Positions 16,038 through 25,104 are shown, counted from the stretch's first letter. The stretch is DNA of 34,427 bases from Prosthecochloris ethylica (GCF_015234275.1 NZ_JADGII010000020.1), one strand, 5' to 3'. The notes: generated by a model from the sequence alone, not told the origin. Numbers and translations: made by a program.

Positions 16038-17758
16038 AAAGACTGAGTGTGGTATCGAGCGTGCTGTTTTCTCTCTTCCTGATCGCTGTCGCGCCATCGG
16101 AGCTTTCCGCGCAGCAGCAGGACGAACAACTGGTGATCACGGCAGAGGAAATACGAGCGATGAACGTGCAGAAGATCGACGACCTGCTCAACCGTATTCC
16201 CGGGGTGAAGGCAGGTGACTCTTCTGTTTCCATTCGGGGCTCGTCGAATGTCAAGGTGATGCTCGACGGCCGTTCGATCAACGACCCTACCTCCTATTCC
16301 GGAGCGGTGAAATGGTCGATGATTTCTCTCGAAGCCGTCGAGCGCATCGAGGTGATAAAAGGGGGTGGCAGTACCTCCTATGGTGACAATACCGGCGGCG
16401 GCGTTATCGTGATCACGTCCAGGCGTTCAGATCATTTCAGCGCAACTGCAGGCGGGTACCTGGGTAATCATGGCCAGCAGAAGGCCGCTCTCGATGTCCA
16501 GGGGGGAACAGGGCGCCTGTCGGCAGGTTTTTCTGCAGGATATGAAAATTCCGACGGGTTCACCGTCAATGACGACAAGAAGCGCCGTCGTGCCGGAGCG
16601 AGGGTCGGGTACCGGTTTTCCGACGATCTCTCCCTTTCTCTCTCAGGGGATTACAATGACGAGCATAAAGGGCTGAGAGGGTATCCCGAACGGCGGACAC
16701 CGAATTCCAGGAAAGAGTATGACGACGTTTCCCTGCTTTTCGGCCAGGATATCGGGGATGTTTCGGGAAAGACGTGGTATTCTGTTGCCCGCACCCTCAG
16801 CACGGACCCGGACAGAGAGCTTTCAGCCTCTCTCGAGGTTACGAGGGCCGGCCAGAGTGTCGAGGGACCGCTTTCCCTGCCCCTGGCAGGTGATGTCGAC
16901 AGCGGCATAGGCTATGAATGGCAGAAGGCGTCAGGTTCCAGCGTCGGGAAAGCCGATGAGGAACAGGCGTGGGTATTCCTGTCGAAAACGATGCAGTTGG
17001 GCAGTGGCCCCTGGTCCGTGACGGCAGGTGCGAGAGGCAACATATATTCCGAATATTCAGCTACCCTCAATCCGGAAATGAAGGCCCGTTACCGAACACG
17101 CAAGCTTTCCCTCGAGCTTGCATACAGCCGGGCAAGCAATCTTCCTACGTTCAGAAAACGGTTTTACGAGTCGTCGGTGACAAAACCCAATCCCGATCTC
17201 CAGATGGAGAAAGCCACAAACTACGCTCTTTCACTTTCTGTCGTTCCGGATTCTTCGCTCTCGTTCGATGCCTCGCTGTTTTACCGCGACATCGAGGACC
17301 GGATCACGTACGTGAGAGATCTCGAAACCAATACCGGACGGTACGAAAACTTCGGAGAAGTAACCTACAAGGGGGTCGAGGTTTCAGCGTCCTGGTCACC
17401 GTCGTCATTGTTCGAATTCACTTCGTCTTACAGTTACCTGCATGCGCTGAACGAAGAAACAGGGTTCTGGCTTCCGGCAAAGCCGTTTCATACCATCATG
17501 GCGGATGTGGTGTTCAGGCCGCTTGACGGGTGGTCCTTCAGGGCTGTCGTCAAGTACAACGGGAAGACATATGTGGACTCACAGAATACCCGCACCCTGG
17601 CGGCGTATACCGTGGTCGATGCGAGAGCTGATTACAGCCTGGGAGATCTGACCCTGTATTGCGACATCGATAACCTGCTTGACGAGAGCTATTTCTATGT
17701 CGATGGCTACGATGCTCCGCCGAGGGAGTGGGTCGTTGGTATGAACTATAACTTTTAG
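16034..17758 (+). CDS. TonB-dependent outer-membrane receptor, short
   Basis: This 574-aa outer-membrane receptor sits inside the chelatase operon. A signal peptide (residues 1-29, ending ELSAQ) precedes the plug (about 35-150: LLNRIPGV, SIRGSSNVKVMLDGR, VERIEVIKGGGSTSYGDNTGGGVIVIT). A beta barrel follows, ending in DNLLDESYF and a C-terminal Phe. Barrel size is like BtuB. The usual separate TonB box is missing: the EQLVITAEEI stretch is already the start of the plug. The GTG start at 16034 overlaps the cobN stop, and the stop overlaps the start region of the next gene, so it is coupled on both sides. The ligand is probably a corrinoid or other tetrapyrrole, inferred only from context. Confidence 0.85.
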   Translation: MKRLSVVSSVLFSLFLIAVAPSELSAQQQDEQLVITAEEIRAMNVQKIDDLLNRIPGVKAGDSSVSIRGSSNVKVMLDGRSINDPTSYSGAVKWSMISLEAVERIEVIKGGGSTSYGDNTGGGVIVITSRRSDHFSATAGGYLGNHGQQKAALDVQGGTGRLSAGFSAGYENSDGFTVNDDKKRRRAGARVGYRFSDDLSLSLSGDYNDEHKGLRGYPERRTPNSRKEYDDVSLLFGQDIGDVSGKTWYSVARTLSTDPDRELSASLEVTRAGQSVEGPLSLPLAGDVDSGIGYEWQKASGSSVGKADEEQAWVFLSKTMQLGSGPWSVTAGARGNIYSEYSATLNPEMKARYRTRKLSLELAYSRASNLPTFRKRFYESSVTKPNPDLQMEKATNYALSLSVVPDSSLSFDASLFYRDIEDRITYVRDLETNTGRYENFGEVTYKGVEVSASWSPSSLFEFTSSYSYLHALNEETGFWLPAKPFHTIMADVVFRPLDGWSFRAVVKYNGKTYVDSQNTRTLAAYTVVDARADYSLGDLTLYCDIDNLLDESYFYVDGYDAPPREWVVGMNYNF

Positions 17759-17763
17759 TGTCT

Positions 17764-19716
17764 ATGCATAGCGTACTTTATCCGTTTTCAGCGGTTATTG
17801 GCCAAGAAGAACTGAAACACGCACTGCTTCTCAACGCGGTCAATCCCCGCATCGGCGGTGTGGTTGTAAGGGGGGAAAAGGGCACCGCGAAATCCACAAC
17901 CGTGCGGGCCCTCGGAGAGCTGCTCTCCGGGCAGGAACGTTCTCCGGTCGTCACCCTGCCGCTCAACGCGACCGAGGATATGGTGGCTGGCGGCATCGAC
18001 TTTCAATGCACCATGAGAGACGGGTGCCGGGTGTTCCAGCCCGGCCTTCTTTCCCGGGCGGACGGGGGTATTCTGTACGTCGACGAGGTCAACCTGCTCG
18101 ATGACCACATTGTCGATATCGTGCTCGATGCCGCGGCGTCAGGAGAAAACCGCGTCGAGCGGGAGGGGATTTCGTTTTGCCATCCGGCATCCTTCGTGCT
18201 GGTGGGGACCATGAACCCTGAAGAGGGGGAGCTCAGGCCCCAGCTGCTGGACCGTTTCGGGCTGTGTGTCGAGGTACATGCCGAGAGTCTTCCTGAGCGG
18301 CGTGTCGAGCTGATGCTTCGCAGGGAACGTTTCGACGATGACCGCGAGGCATTCATCGAGCGTTTCAGGGAAGAGAACGAACGCCTCGCACAAAAGATTA
18401 CAGCAGCCCGTGATCTTCTGCCGGCTGTCAGCATGCCCGGACATCTGCGGGGGTTCGTATCCGAACTCTGCAGGGAGAACAACGTTGCCGGGCACCGGGC
18501 CGATCTCTGTATCGAGCAGGCTGCACGGGCCAATGCCGCATACAGGGAATCACGGGTGGTCGAGGTCGATGACATTACATCAGTCGCCGCCCTTGTTCTC
18601 GCTCATCGCAGGAGAGATGCAGAACCCCCACCTCCACCGGAGCCTCCTCAGCCTGATGAAGAAGAGCGTCAGGAGGCGCGTGACGAGCGGCCCGATGAAC
18701 GCGATGAGCGGAAAGCAGAGGAACCCGAACAGGGGGACGGTACAGACAAGTCTCAGGACCGGGGGGAAGAGCCCGGTGATGAGCAGCCCGAGGAGCGGCA
18801 GGATGCCTCTTCCCCCGGGGAGCCCGAGGATCATGATGCCGATGACGATGCAGACTCGGGTTCCCTGCCTGAACAGGTGTTCGAGATTGCCGCACCATTC
18901 AAGGTCCGTCCGATCACGTCGCCGAAAGACCGCACGATGCGCCGTGGTTCGGGTAAACGCTCCCGTTCGCGGGTGTCGCAGAAACAGGGGCGTTATACCA
19001 AGAGTACCATGAAGCGGAGAAACAACGACATCGCTCTCGATGCCACTCTGAGGGCGGCGGCTCCTTTTCAGCGTCACCGCGATAACCGCAATGGCATGGC
19101 CGTTGTTCTCCACGACCGGGATATCAGGGAAAAGATCAGGGAGAAACGGCTTGGCAACCTGCTGATTTTTGTTGTTGACGCGAGTGGTTCGATGGGAGCC
19201 AGGGGCAGGATGGCGGCATCGAAAGGGGCGGTCATGTCGCTGTTGATCGACGCCTACCAGAAGCGGGACAAGCTCGCCCTGGTGTCGTTCCGGAAAAACG
19301 AGGCGGTTGTCAATCTTCCGGTTACGTCATCGGTGGAGCTTGCAGGCAAGCTGCTCAGGGAGATGCCGGTCGGTGGACGGACGCCGTTTGCTGCGGGACT
19401 GGTGAAGGGGTATGACATAGCCCGCAGCCACCTTATGAAAGAACCCGATGCCCGGCCGATGGTCATTCTCGTGACGGACGGCAAGGCCAATAAAGCCCTG
19501 GGGGAGCGCAAGCCTCTCGACGAGGCATTCGAACTTTCGAGAAAAATCGCCCTTGAGGAGCGTATCCGTTTTCTCGTTGTCGATACCGAGGAGCCGGGAC
19601 TGGTGAATTTCGGTCTTGCCAGGAAAATCGCCGGTATGCTGCAGGCGGAATATTTCAAGATTGACGACCTGCAGGCAGATTCACTTGTGAACATTGTAAA
19701 AAACGCAACATCATGA
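17764..19716 (+). CDS. BchI/BchD-fusion chelatase ATPase subunit (TIGR02442-like)
   Basis: The 650-aa protein combines a full AAA+ domain with a C-terminal integrin-I/VWA domain. Walker A is GEKGTAKST (37-45), Walker B is LYVDEVN (Asp107, Glu108), and GTMNPEEGELRPQLLDRFG is the sensor/arginine-finger region. A linker extremely rich in Pro, Glu and Asp spans about 285-375. The MIDAS motif DASGS starts at Asp472. In D subunits the VWA domain docks on the large subunit. Unlike many BchD proteins, the ATPase motifs are intact. This architecture is known from genomes that have cobN but lack cobS/cobT, where it is the proposed cobaltochelatase partner. ATG 17764 is preferred over GTG 17758, but both are possible. 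The ATGA overlap couples it to the next gene. Confidence 0.85.
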   Translation: MHSVLYPFSAVIGQEELKHALLLNAVNPRIGGVVVRGEKGTAKSTTVRALGELLSGQERSPVVTLPLNATEDMVAGGIDFQCTMRDGCRVFQPGLLSRADGGILYVDEVNLLDDHIVDIVLDAAASGENRVEREGISFCHPASFVLVGTMNPEEGELRPQLLDRFGLCVEVHAESLPERRVELMLRRERFDDDREAFIERFREENERLAQKITAARDLLPAVSMPGHLRGFVSELCRENNVAGHRADLCIEQAARANAAYRESRVVEVDDITSVAALVLAHRRRDAEPPPPPEPPQPDEEERQEARDERPDERDERKAEEPEQGDGTDKSQDRGEEPGDEQPEERQDASSPGEPEDHDADDDADSGSLPEQVFEIAAPFKVRPITSPKDRTMRRGSGKRSRSRVSQKQGRYTKSTMKRRNNDIALDATLRAAAPFQRHRDNRNGMAVVLHDRDIREKIREKRLGNLLIFVVDASGSMGARGRMAASKGAVMSLLIDAYQKRDKLALVSFRKNEAVVNLPVTSSVELAGKLLREMPVGGRTPFAAGLVKGYDIARSHLMKEPDARPMVILVTDGKANKALGERKPLDEAFELSRKIALEERIRFLVVDTEEPGLVNFGLARKIAGMLQAEYFKIDDLQADSLVNIVKNATS

Positions 19717-20765
19717 ACAAACAGTACACCTATCCGTTTACCGCGATTGTCGGCCAGGAACAGATGAAGCTGGCCCTCATTCTCAATATCATCAACCCGA
19801 CGCTTTCCGGTGTTCTGATCCGGGGTGAGAAAGGCACCGCAAAATCGACGGCGGTCCGTGCCCTTGCCGATATTCTTCCTGAGATCGACGTGATCAGCGG
19901 TATTCCCTTCAACCTCGCTCCTGATGAGGAATCCGACGTGATCAGGGAGTGTTTCGCTGTTGCTGGTGAAACACTGCCGGAAACAGGGGAGCTGGCTGTC
20001 GAAAAGCACAAGGTGAGAGTCGTCGAACTGCCGGTAGGTGCGACTGAAGACCGCGTGGTGGGTACGCTTGACCTCGAGCATGCTCTGAAGGCCGGGGAAA
20101 AACGCATCGAACCGGGCCTGCTCGCGTCGGCTCACCGGGGTATTCTCTACGTCGACGAAGTGAATCTTCTCGATGATCACGTGGTCGATGTACTGCTCGA
20201 TTCGGCGGCAATGGGGGTGAACACCATCGAGCGTGAAGGGGTGTCGTTCGCCCATCCGGCAAGGTTCACGCTCGTGGGGACCATGAATCCTGAAGAGGGT
20301 GAGCTCCGTCCCCAGCTGCTTGACCGTTTCGGCCTGTGCGTGCACATCGAGGGGATCACTGATCCGGATGAACGCGTCAAGGTGATGGAGCGCCGGTTTG
20401 CTTTCGAGGAAGATCCTGAAACGTTCTGCCGTGCGTGGGCTGACGAATCGGCCAGGCTGGTGGAACGGATCGGTACGGCGCGCCAGTTGTACCCGTCGGT
20501 CAGCGTCAGCAGGGAGAACCTGATGGCGATTGCACAGTACTGCCTCGAAGTCGGGGTCGATGGCCATCGCGGGGACATCATTATCCTCAAAACCGCTAAA
20601 ACCCTTGCCGCTTACGATGCACGGACTGCGGTGGAAAAACGCGACATCGACCAGGCTGCGATGCTTGCACTGCCTCACCGGATCCGCCGCCAGCCATTGC
20701 AGGATATCGTGATGGACGTGGGCGCCATGCTGAAGAACAGGGCGTGTGAACGGGTTTCGGGCTGA
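19713..20765 (+). CDS. BchI-like chelatase AAA+ ATPase subunit
   Basis: The 350-aa protein matches magnesium-chelatase I subunits in length and motifs. Walker A is GEKGTAKST (38-46), the BchI-specific insertion before VELPVGATEDRVVGTLD is present, Walker B is ILYVDEVNLLDD, and GTMNPEEGELRPQLLDRFGL and a C-terminal helical lid follow. It forms a hexameric ring that drives the large subunit by ATP hydrolysis. It could serve the cobaltochelatase of this operon, or be shared with or even be the bacteriochlorophyll enzyme. The operon context favours the first. The start overlaps the preceding stop (ATGA), and 41 bases separate it from the second cobN-like gene. Confidence 0.85.
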   Translation: MNKQYTYPFTAIVGQEQMKLALILNIINPTLSGVLIRGEKGTAKSTAVRALADILPEIDVISGIPFNLAPDEESDVIRECFAVAGETLPETGELAVEKHKVRVVELPVGATEDRVVGTLDLEHALKAGEKRIEPGLLASAHRGILYVDEVNLLDDHVVDVLLDSAAMGVNTIEREGVSFAHPARFTLVGTMNPEEGELRPQLLDRFGLCVHIEGITDPDERVKVMERRFAFEEDPETFCRAWADESARLVERIGTARQLYPSVSVSRENLMAIAQYCLEVGVDGHRGDIIILKTAKTLAAYDARTAVEKRDIDQAAMLALPHRIRRQPLQDIVMDVGAMLKNRACERVSG

Positions 20766-20806
20766 GCGCATTCCGGCGGTTTTCAACAACAAGAGATGGC
20801 TTTTTC

Positions 20807-23800
20807 ATGAAGACAATAGCGTTTTTTAACAATATCCACAGTTCGGCTCTCTGGCACCAGCTGACGGGGCCGCTCGAGAAGGAGGGCATCAGGCTTCTGA
20901 CCTACGGATTTGGCGGTGAACGACAGCTTGTCGAAGATATCGAAAACGGACGGGTGGATATTCTGCTGACCAATGTGTCGGCCGATATGCCGGGGTTTGC
21001 TGACCTGAAGCGTGCCATGCTCGGGGTTCCCGTCAGGGTGGGGCTCGGTCCGGGCCTTCCTCCGGGTTTTTCGACGCTTCCGGAAGCGGAACTCGAAGCG
21101 GTTCAGGCATATTTTGCCGTCCTGTCGAAGGAGAACTTTCATCAGGGACTGAGGCGCCTGGCAGGGCTCGCGTACGAGCCCTGCAGAAAGGTGTCGAGTT
21201 CAGGTATCTATCATCCCGATGCGCCTGACCGGTTCGATGCGCCTGCCGCCTATCACGACTGGCTGGTGACAGAGGGGAGAATCGACAAGGGTGACCCTGT
21301 TGCCGGAATCATCATGCATTACAGCCAGCTTGCCGAGGGGAACCATGCAGATATCGACGCCTTTGTCCGCGAACTCGAACAGCAGGGAGTCGTGCCGTTC
21401 TGCGTTTTCTGCGATACCCTTCAGGAGTCTTCCCCGGATCGTCTGACGATGTATCCATGGTACCGCTATTTCCGGGAAAAAACGCTTCATCCCGATGTTG
21501 TTCTCAACGCGCTCATGGGGCGCCTGATCGCTTCTGCGGAAGATCGCGAGATTCTCAGGGAACTCGATGTTCCGGTCATGCAGCTCATACGCAATTACAC
21601 GCTGTCGCCTGAACAATGGCTCGAAGATCCTGTCGGGATCAGTGCGATGAGCCTGACGCACTCGCTGGTGCAGCCGGAAATGTTCGGCGTGATCGATCCG
21701 GTGATGATTGCCGGATCGAAACGCGATCCCGAAGACCCCTATACGGTCTCGACCGCAGTCCCCATCGCTGAACGGATCAGGGCGGTTGCCGGGCGTGTCC
21801 GGCGATGGGTTCGCCTGAGACGGCTTTCGAACAGTGAGAAGCGGGTGGCGATCGTGCTGCACAACAACCCGTGCAAAGGGGTTGAAAGCACCGTCGGTAT
21901 GGCCGCGGGACTCGATACGTTCGATAGTCTCGTTGCCTTGCTTCGACGAATGCAGGACGAGGGGTACGATGTCGGTTCCGTTCCGGAGGACGGCAAGGCT
22001 CTCCTCGACCTGATCCAGGAGCGAAAAGCGCTTCACGAGTTCCGCTGGACCACCACCGACGAAATCGTCCGCAAGGGCGGGGTGCTGCATACGATGGGGC
22101 GCAACGAGTACGAAGAGCGTTTTTGCGGGCTCGATGCTTCGGTCCGGGCGAAAGTCAGTGAAGACTGGGGCGATTTTCCGGGAGAGGGCATGGTATGGCA
22201 CCAGAACGGTGAGGATGCAGTGCTGATTACCGGGCTGCGTTTCGGCAACGTTACCGTTATGGCGCAGCCGAAACGCGGGTGCTACGGGGCCCGCTGTGAC
22301 GGCGAGGTCTGCCGTATTCTGCACGATCCGGAGATTTCGCCGCCGCACCAGTGGCTTGCCTCCTATTTCTGGATACAGGACCATGCCGACGCCGTAGTGC
22401 ATTTTGGCACGAGCGGTGCACTCGAATACCTGCCCGGCAAGCGGGCCGTGCTGTCGGGAAACTGCTTCAGCGATATTTCGCTCGGAGACCTGCCCAATAT
22501 CTATCCTTATATCATGGATGTTCCGGGGGAAGGCATGACGGCAAAACGCAGGGGACGGGCTGTTATCGTCGATCACCTTCCGCCGGCAAGCCGTCCGGCA
22601 CCTGTTTCCGATGAACTTGCGTCATTCGAAGAGATGCTTGCGGAGTACCGTCGGGCAGCCGACGGCAATGAGCGTTCACGCCTTGAAGCCCTGGGCAGGG
22701 CTATGCTCGAGCCGGCGGTGAAACTCCGTTTTCTCGATGATGGGGCGAGCGTGGAGCAGCTGCACGAGGGGGTGGAGCGTTTTTCCCGACAGATCGAACG
22801 GGTAAAGCGCTCGATGGTTCCTGACGGGATGCATCTGTTCGGCCGGGTGCCGGACAACCGTACCGTGGCCGCCATGATTCTCTCCGCGGTGCCTCGTTCT
22901 CCGGTGGGCGTGTCATCGTATGCAGAGATCGCCGCGAAGCATCCTGCTCCGGGGGAGGATGTGTTCGAGAATGCGGTCGATCTGGTTTGTGCCGTACTCG
23001 ATGAGTCTGCCGTTCCGGATCACATGACGTCGTGCATCGGTGAACTGCCTCCTGACCTGACGCGGTGGTGCCGTGAGATGGGCAGGAATGTTTGCTGTGC
23101 CCGTGAGGAGACCGAAAGCCTGCTGCGGGCACTGGAGGGTGGCTATGTCGATGCGGGTCTTGCAGGTTCGCCTTCATCAGGCAAGCCGGATGTGCTCCCG
23201 TCTGGCAGGAATTTTTTCGCAGCCGATATCATGACCATGCCGACAGATGCAGCGTGGGATATCGGCCGGGAGCTCGGCGACCGTTTGCTTGAACGTTTTT
23301 ACCGGGAGGAAGGGCGCTTTCCGGAGAGCATCGGGCTGAGCCTGTGGAGTTCCGACGCCTTCAAGTCGGACGGGGAAACGCTTGCCCAGATTTTTCATCT
23401 TCTGGGTGTGTCTCCCCTCAGGCAGGCGAATGGACGGGTCAGCAACGTGCGGGTCACACCGGCGGAAGACCTCGTTATCGAGATTGACGGCACGCGCATG
23501 AACCGGCCGCGTGTCGATGCAACCATCGAGACCAGCAGCATCGTGCGCGACATGGTGCCCCATTTCATTACGCTGATCGACAAGGCTGTCGCTGCGGTGA
23601 GCGCATGCGATGAGCCTCCGGAGGTGAACGCGGTCAGAAAACATACCCTCGAACAGTTCAGCCAGCTTCGGCAGGATTTGTCGGACAGGATGGATGAGTC
23701 GTCTATTCAGCGACTTGCGCTCTTCAGGGTGTTTTCATCGGCACCGGGCACCTATGGTTCCGGTGTCGGGCTGATGCTCGATGCATCGGCATGGGAACAG

Positions 23801-24559
23801 GAGGCAGATCTCGGGGAAGCCTATATCAACCAGACCGGCTATGCCTATGGGGGGGCACAGCTCAATGCAGGCCGTGAGGCACACGAGCTTCTTGCCCGCC
23901 AGCTTTCGCGTATCGATGTCACCTGTATCAAGCAGACATCGGCGGAGTACGATGCACTCGACTGCAGCTGTTACGCTTCGAGTGCGGGCGGCATGACCGC
24001 CGCTGCGTCATCGCTCTCCGGGAGCAGGCCCAAAACCTGGTGGATCGACGCGACCGTTCCCGGTGAACACGATATTCGTGATTTTCGTGATGAAATCGAC
24101 CGGTCGACGAGGGCGAAACTCTTCAACCGTGAATGGATCCGCCGCATGAAAGAACAAGGTTTCCAGGGGGCCCAGAGCTTCGCTGCCCAGGTCAATACGC
24201 TGTTCAAATGGAGTGCGACCACCGGTGAAGTGGACGGCAGGGTGTTCAACGGCGTCGTGGAAACCTATGTTGCCGACGAAGAAAACCGGGAGTGGCTGCG
24301 TGAGCAGAACCCCTACGCGCTCGAGGAAATTACCCGCCGCCTTCTCGAAGCCGAGGCGCGGGGCCTCTGGGAGGCCAGGGAAGACCTGCTCGAGGAAGTC
24401 CGTGCGGCGGCTCTCGCGCTCGAGGGAGACCTCGAGGAGCGCATCGGCGATGTCGATGAAGAGTTCCAGGGGGCCAGGGTGGATGTACTGACCGAGAAGG
24501 ATGTCGGGCGATGGAAGAGCCGGTGGACCATGCCGGGGAAACCGGAGGAGCGTACCTGA
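20807..24559 (+). CDS. CobN-like chelatase large subunit, copy 2 (divergent)
   Basis: This 1250-aa CobN/BchH-superfamily protein is the last gene of the operon. It keeps the overall layout: SNSEKRVAIVLHNNP, GMAAGLDTFDS, LPNIYPYIMDVPGEGMTAKRR, and C-terminal NREWIRRMKEQGFQGA. Two signature sites differ from copy 1. The GKHGSLEW motif is GTSGALEY (His replaced by Ser536), and DYYNYYGG is CYASSAGG (about 1055-1062). The glutamate of the first motif is kept. It may be a second substrate carrier, a helper of copy 1, or a reverse chelatase. HmuS, a CobN relative in Bacteroidota haem-uptake loci, has been reported to remove metal. AAGAG precedes the ATG at 20807. It is not simply BchH/S/T of bacteriochlorophyll synthesis, because the setting is a B12 operon. 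Confidence 0.8.
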   Translation: MKTIAFFNNIHSSALWHQLTGPLEKEGIRLLTYGFGGERQLVEDIENGRVDILLTNVSADMPGFADLKRAMLGVPVRVGLGPGLPPGFSTLPEAELEAVQAYFAVLSKENFHQGLRRLAGLAYEPCRKVSSSGIYHPDAPDRFDAPAAYHDWLVTEGRIDKGDPVAGIIMHYSQLAEGNHADIDAFVRELEQQGVVPFCVFCDTLQESSPDRLTMYPWYRYFREKTLHPDVVLNALMGRLIASAEDREILRELDVPVMQLIRNYTLSPEQWLEDPVGISAMSLTHSLVQPEMFGVIDPVMIAGSKRDPEDPYTVSTAVPIAERIRAVAGRVRRWVRLRRLSNSEKRVAIVLHNNPCKGVESTVGMAAGLDTFDSLVALLRRMQDEGYDVGSVPEDGKALLDLIQERKALHEFRWTTTDEIVRKGGVLHTMGRNEYEERFCGLDASVRAKVSEDWGDFPGEGMVWHQNGEDAVLITGLRFGNVTVMAQPKRGCYGARCDGEVCRILHDPEISPPHQWLASYFWIQDHADAVVHFGTSGALEYLPGKRAVLSGNCFSDISLGDLPNIYPYIMDVPGEGMTAKRRGRAVIVDHLPPASRPAPVSDELASFEEMLAEYRRAADGNERSRLEALGRAMLEPAVKLRFLDDGASVEQLHEGVERFSRQIERVKRSMVPDGMHLFGRVPDNRTVAAMILSAVPRSPVGVSSYAEIAAKHPAPGEDVFENAVDLVCAVLDESAVPDHMTSCIGELPPDLTRWCREMGRNVCCAREETESLLRALEGGYVDAGLAGSPSSGKPDVLPSGRNFFAADIMTMPTDAAWDIGRELGDRLLERFYREEGRFPESIGLSLWSSDAFKSDGETLAQIFHLLGVSPLRQANGRVSNVRVTPAEDLVIEIDGTRMNRPRVDATIETSSIVRDMVPHFITLIDKAVAAVSACDEPPEVNAVRKHTLEQFSQLRQDLSDRMDESSIQRLALFRVFSSAPGTYGSGVGLMLDASAWEQEADLGEAYINQTGYAYGGAQLNAGREAHELLARQLSRIDVTCIKQTSAEYDALDCSCYASSAGGMTAAASSLSGSRPKTWWIDATVPGEHDIRDFRDEIDRSTRAKLFNREWIRRMKEQGFQGAQSFAAQVNTLFKWSATTGEVDGRVFNGVVETYVADEENREWLREQNPYALEEITRRLLEAEARGLWEAREDLLEEVRAAALALEGDLEERIGDVDEEFQGARVDVLTEKDVGRWKSRWTMPGKPEERT

Positions 24560-24587
24560 GGCGTGAGCTTCGGATAGCTTCGCCAAC

Positions 24588-24615
24588 TTGTAACAGAAAA
24601 GAGTGTTTTCATAAG
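24588..24615 (+). promoter_or_regulatory. Possible promoter before riboswitch 2
   Basis: TTGTAA (24588-24593) and CATAAG (24610-24615) have a 16-base spacer and lie a few bases before the riboswitch. The -10 match is only moderate. Read-through from the chelatase operon is an alternative, because no terminator is evident after 24559. Confidence 0.35.
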
Positions 24616-24617
24616 CC

Positions 24618-24809
24618 TTGCGGTGCCCGGCCAGGTGAGTCCTGCCGGGCTTAAAAGGGAATCCGGTGAAAATCCGGAACAGTACCCGCTGCTGTAATCC
24701 CCATCCGGTCTTCGGGCCGGAACATCAGTCTGCAGAGAGAGCCACTGTCGCGCACCCCGCGCAACGGGAAGGCCTGCAGACCGGGGGAGAGTCAGAAGAC
24801 CTGCCGTAA
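24618..24809 (+). ncRNA. Cobalamin (B12) riboswitch 2
   Basis: All class I blocks are present: GGTG at 24622, GGGAATCCGGTG at 24657, CCGCTGCTGTAA ending at 24697, GCCACTG near 24740, GGGAAGG near 24766, and the B12 box AGTCAGAAGACCTGCC ending at 24805. A 49-base core (24649-24697) differs from riboswitch 1 (9851-9899) at a single base, and the B12-box region is also nearly identical, which indicates a fairly recent duplication. It controls the TonB receptor at 25105, presumably by B12-dependent repression. Confidence 0.95.
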
Positions 24810-25104
24810 TGGAGAATGCTTCGGGAAGAAAGCGAGCCTTGTTATGCGTGATCATAGAGTTGTTCTCTTCTGGGGAGCAGCGGCCGGGGGCGTCGTGCGT
24901 CGTGTTCGACCTTCGGCCGGCTGCTTTCCGGAAAGTGTGTTGTCGCGGCCAGCAGGAAAAGAACGAGCGGGCATTTCCTGGCCCCGGGGAGCTTGCCGCT
25001 CCCGGGACGGTCCGTTCTCTGGTGTCCAGGCATGGTTCCGGTCATCCGGTTCCGGAAATAACTCACTCTTGTACACGCAGTACATAAACCTAACTATTGT
25101 CATT
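24810..25104 (+). other. Long leader between riboswitch 2 and the receptor gene
   Basis: This stretch of about 295 bases has no convincing gene. The receptor frame stays open back to 24844, but the N-terminal residues it would add lack any signal-peptide character. It contains a GC-rich stem-loop around 24982-25006 (about nine base pairs with one bulge) without a following T run. The riboswitch expression platform probably lies here. Confidence 0.4.

Noticed and set aside
14991..16097. 368-aa minus-strand open frame opposite the end of cobN copy 1
   Set aside because: It is a shadow of cobN coding sequence with no start signal or family resemblance.
19254..20792. 512-aa open frame on the minus strand opposite the chelatase ATPase genes
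   Set aside because: It is antisense to two genes with clear Walker and VWA motifs, and its translation is rich in His and Arg without any domain.
12261..24559. Reading the operon as the magnesium chelatase BchH/BchD/BchI of bacteriochlorophyll synthesis
   Set aside because: Copy 1 carries CobN-type motifs, the operon has a B12 riboswitch and receptor, and no bacteriochlorophyll gene is adjacent. A shared I subunit cannot be excluded.
24844..25104. N-terminal extension of the second TonB receptor
   Set aside because: The added 87 residues would precede the signal peptide and look like leader RNA translated by chance.
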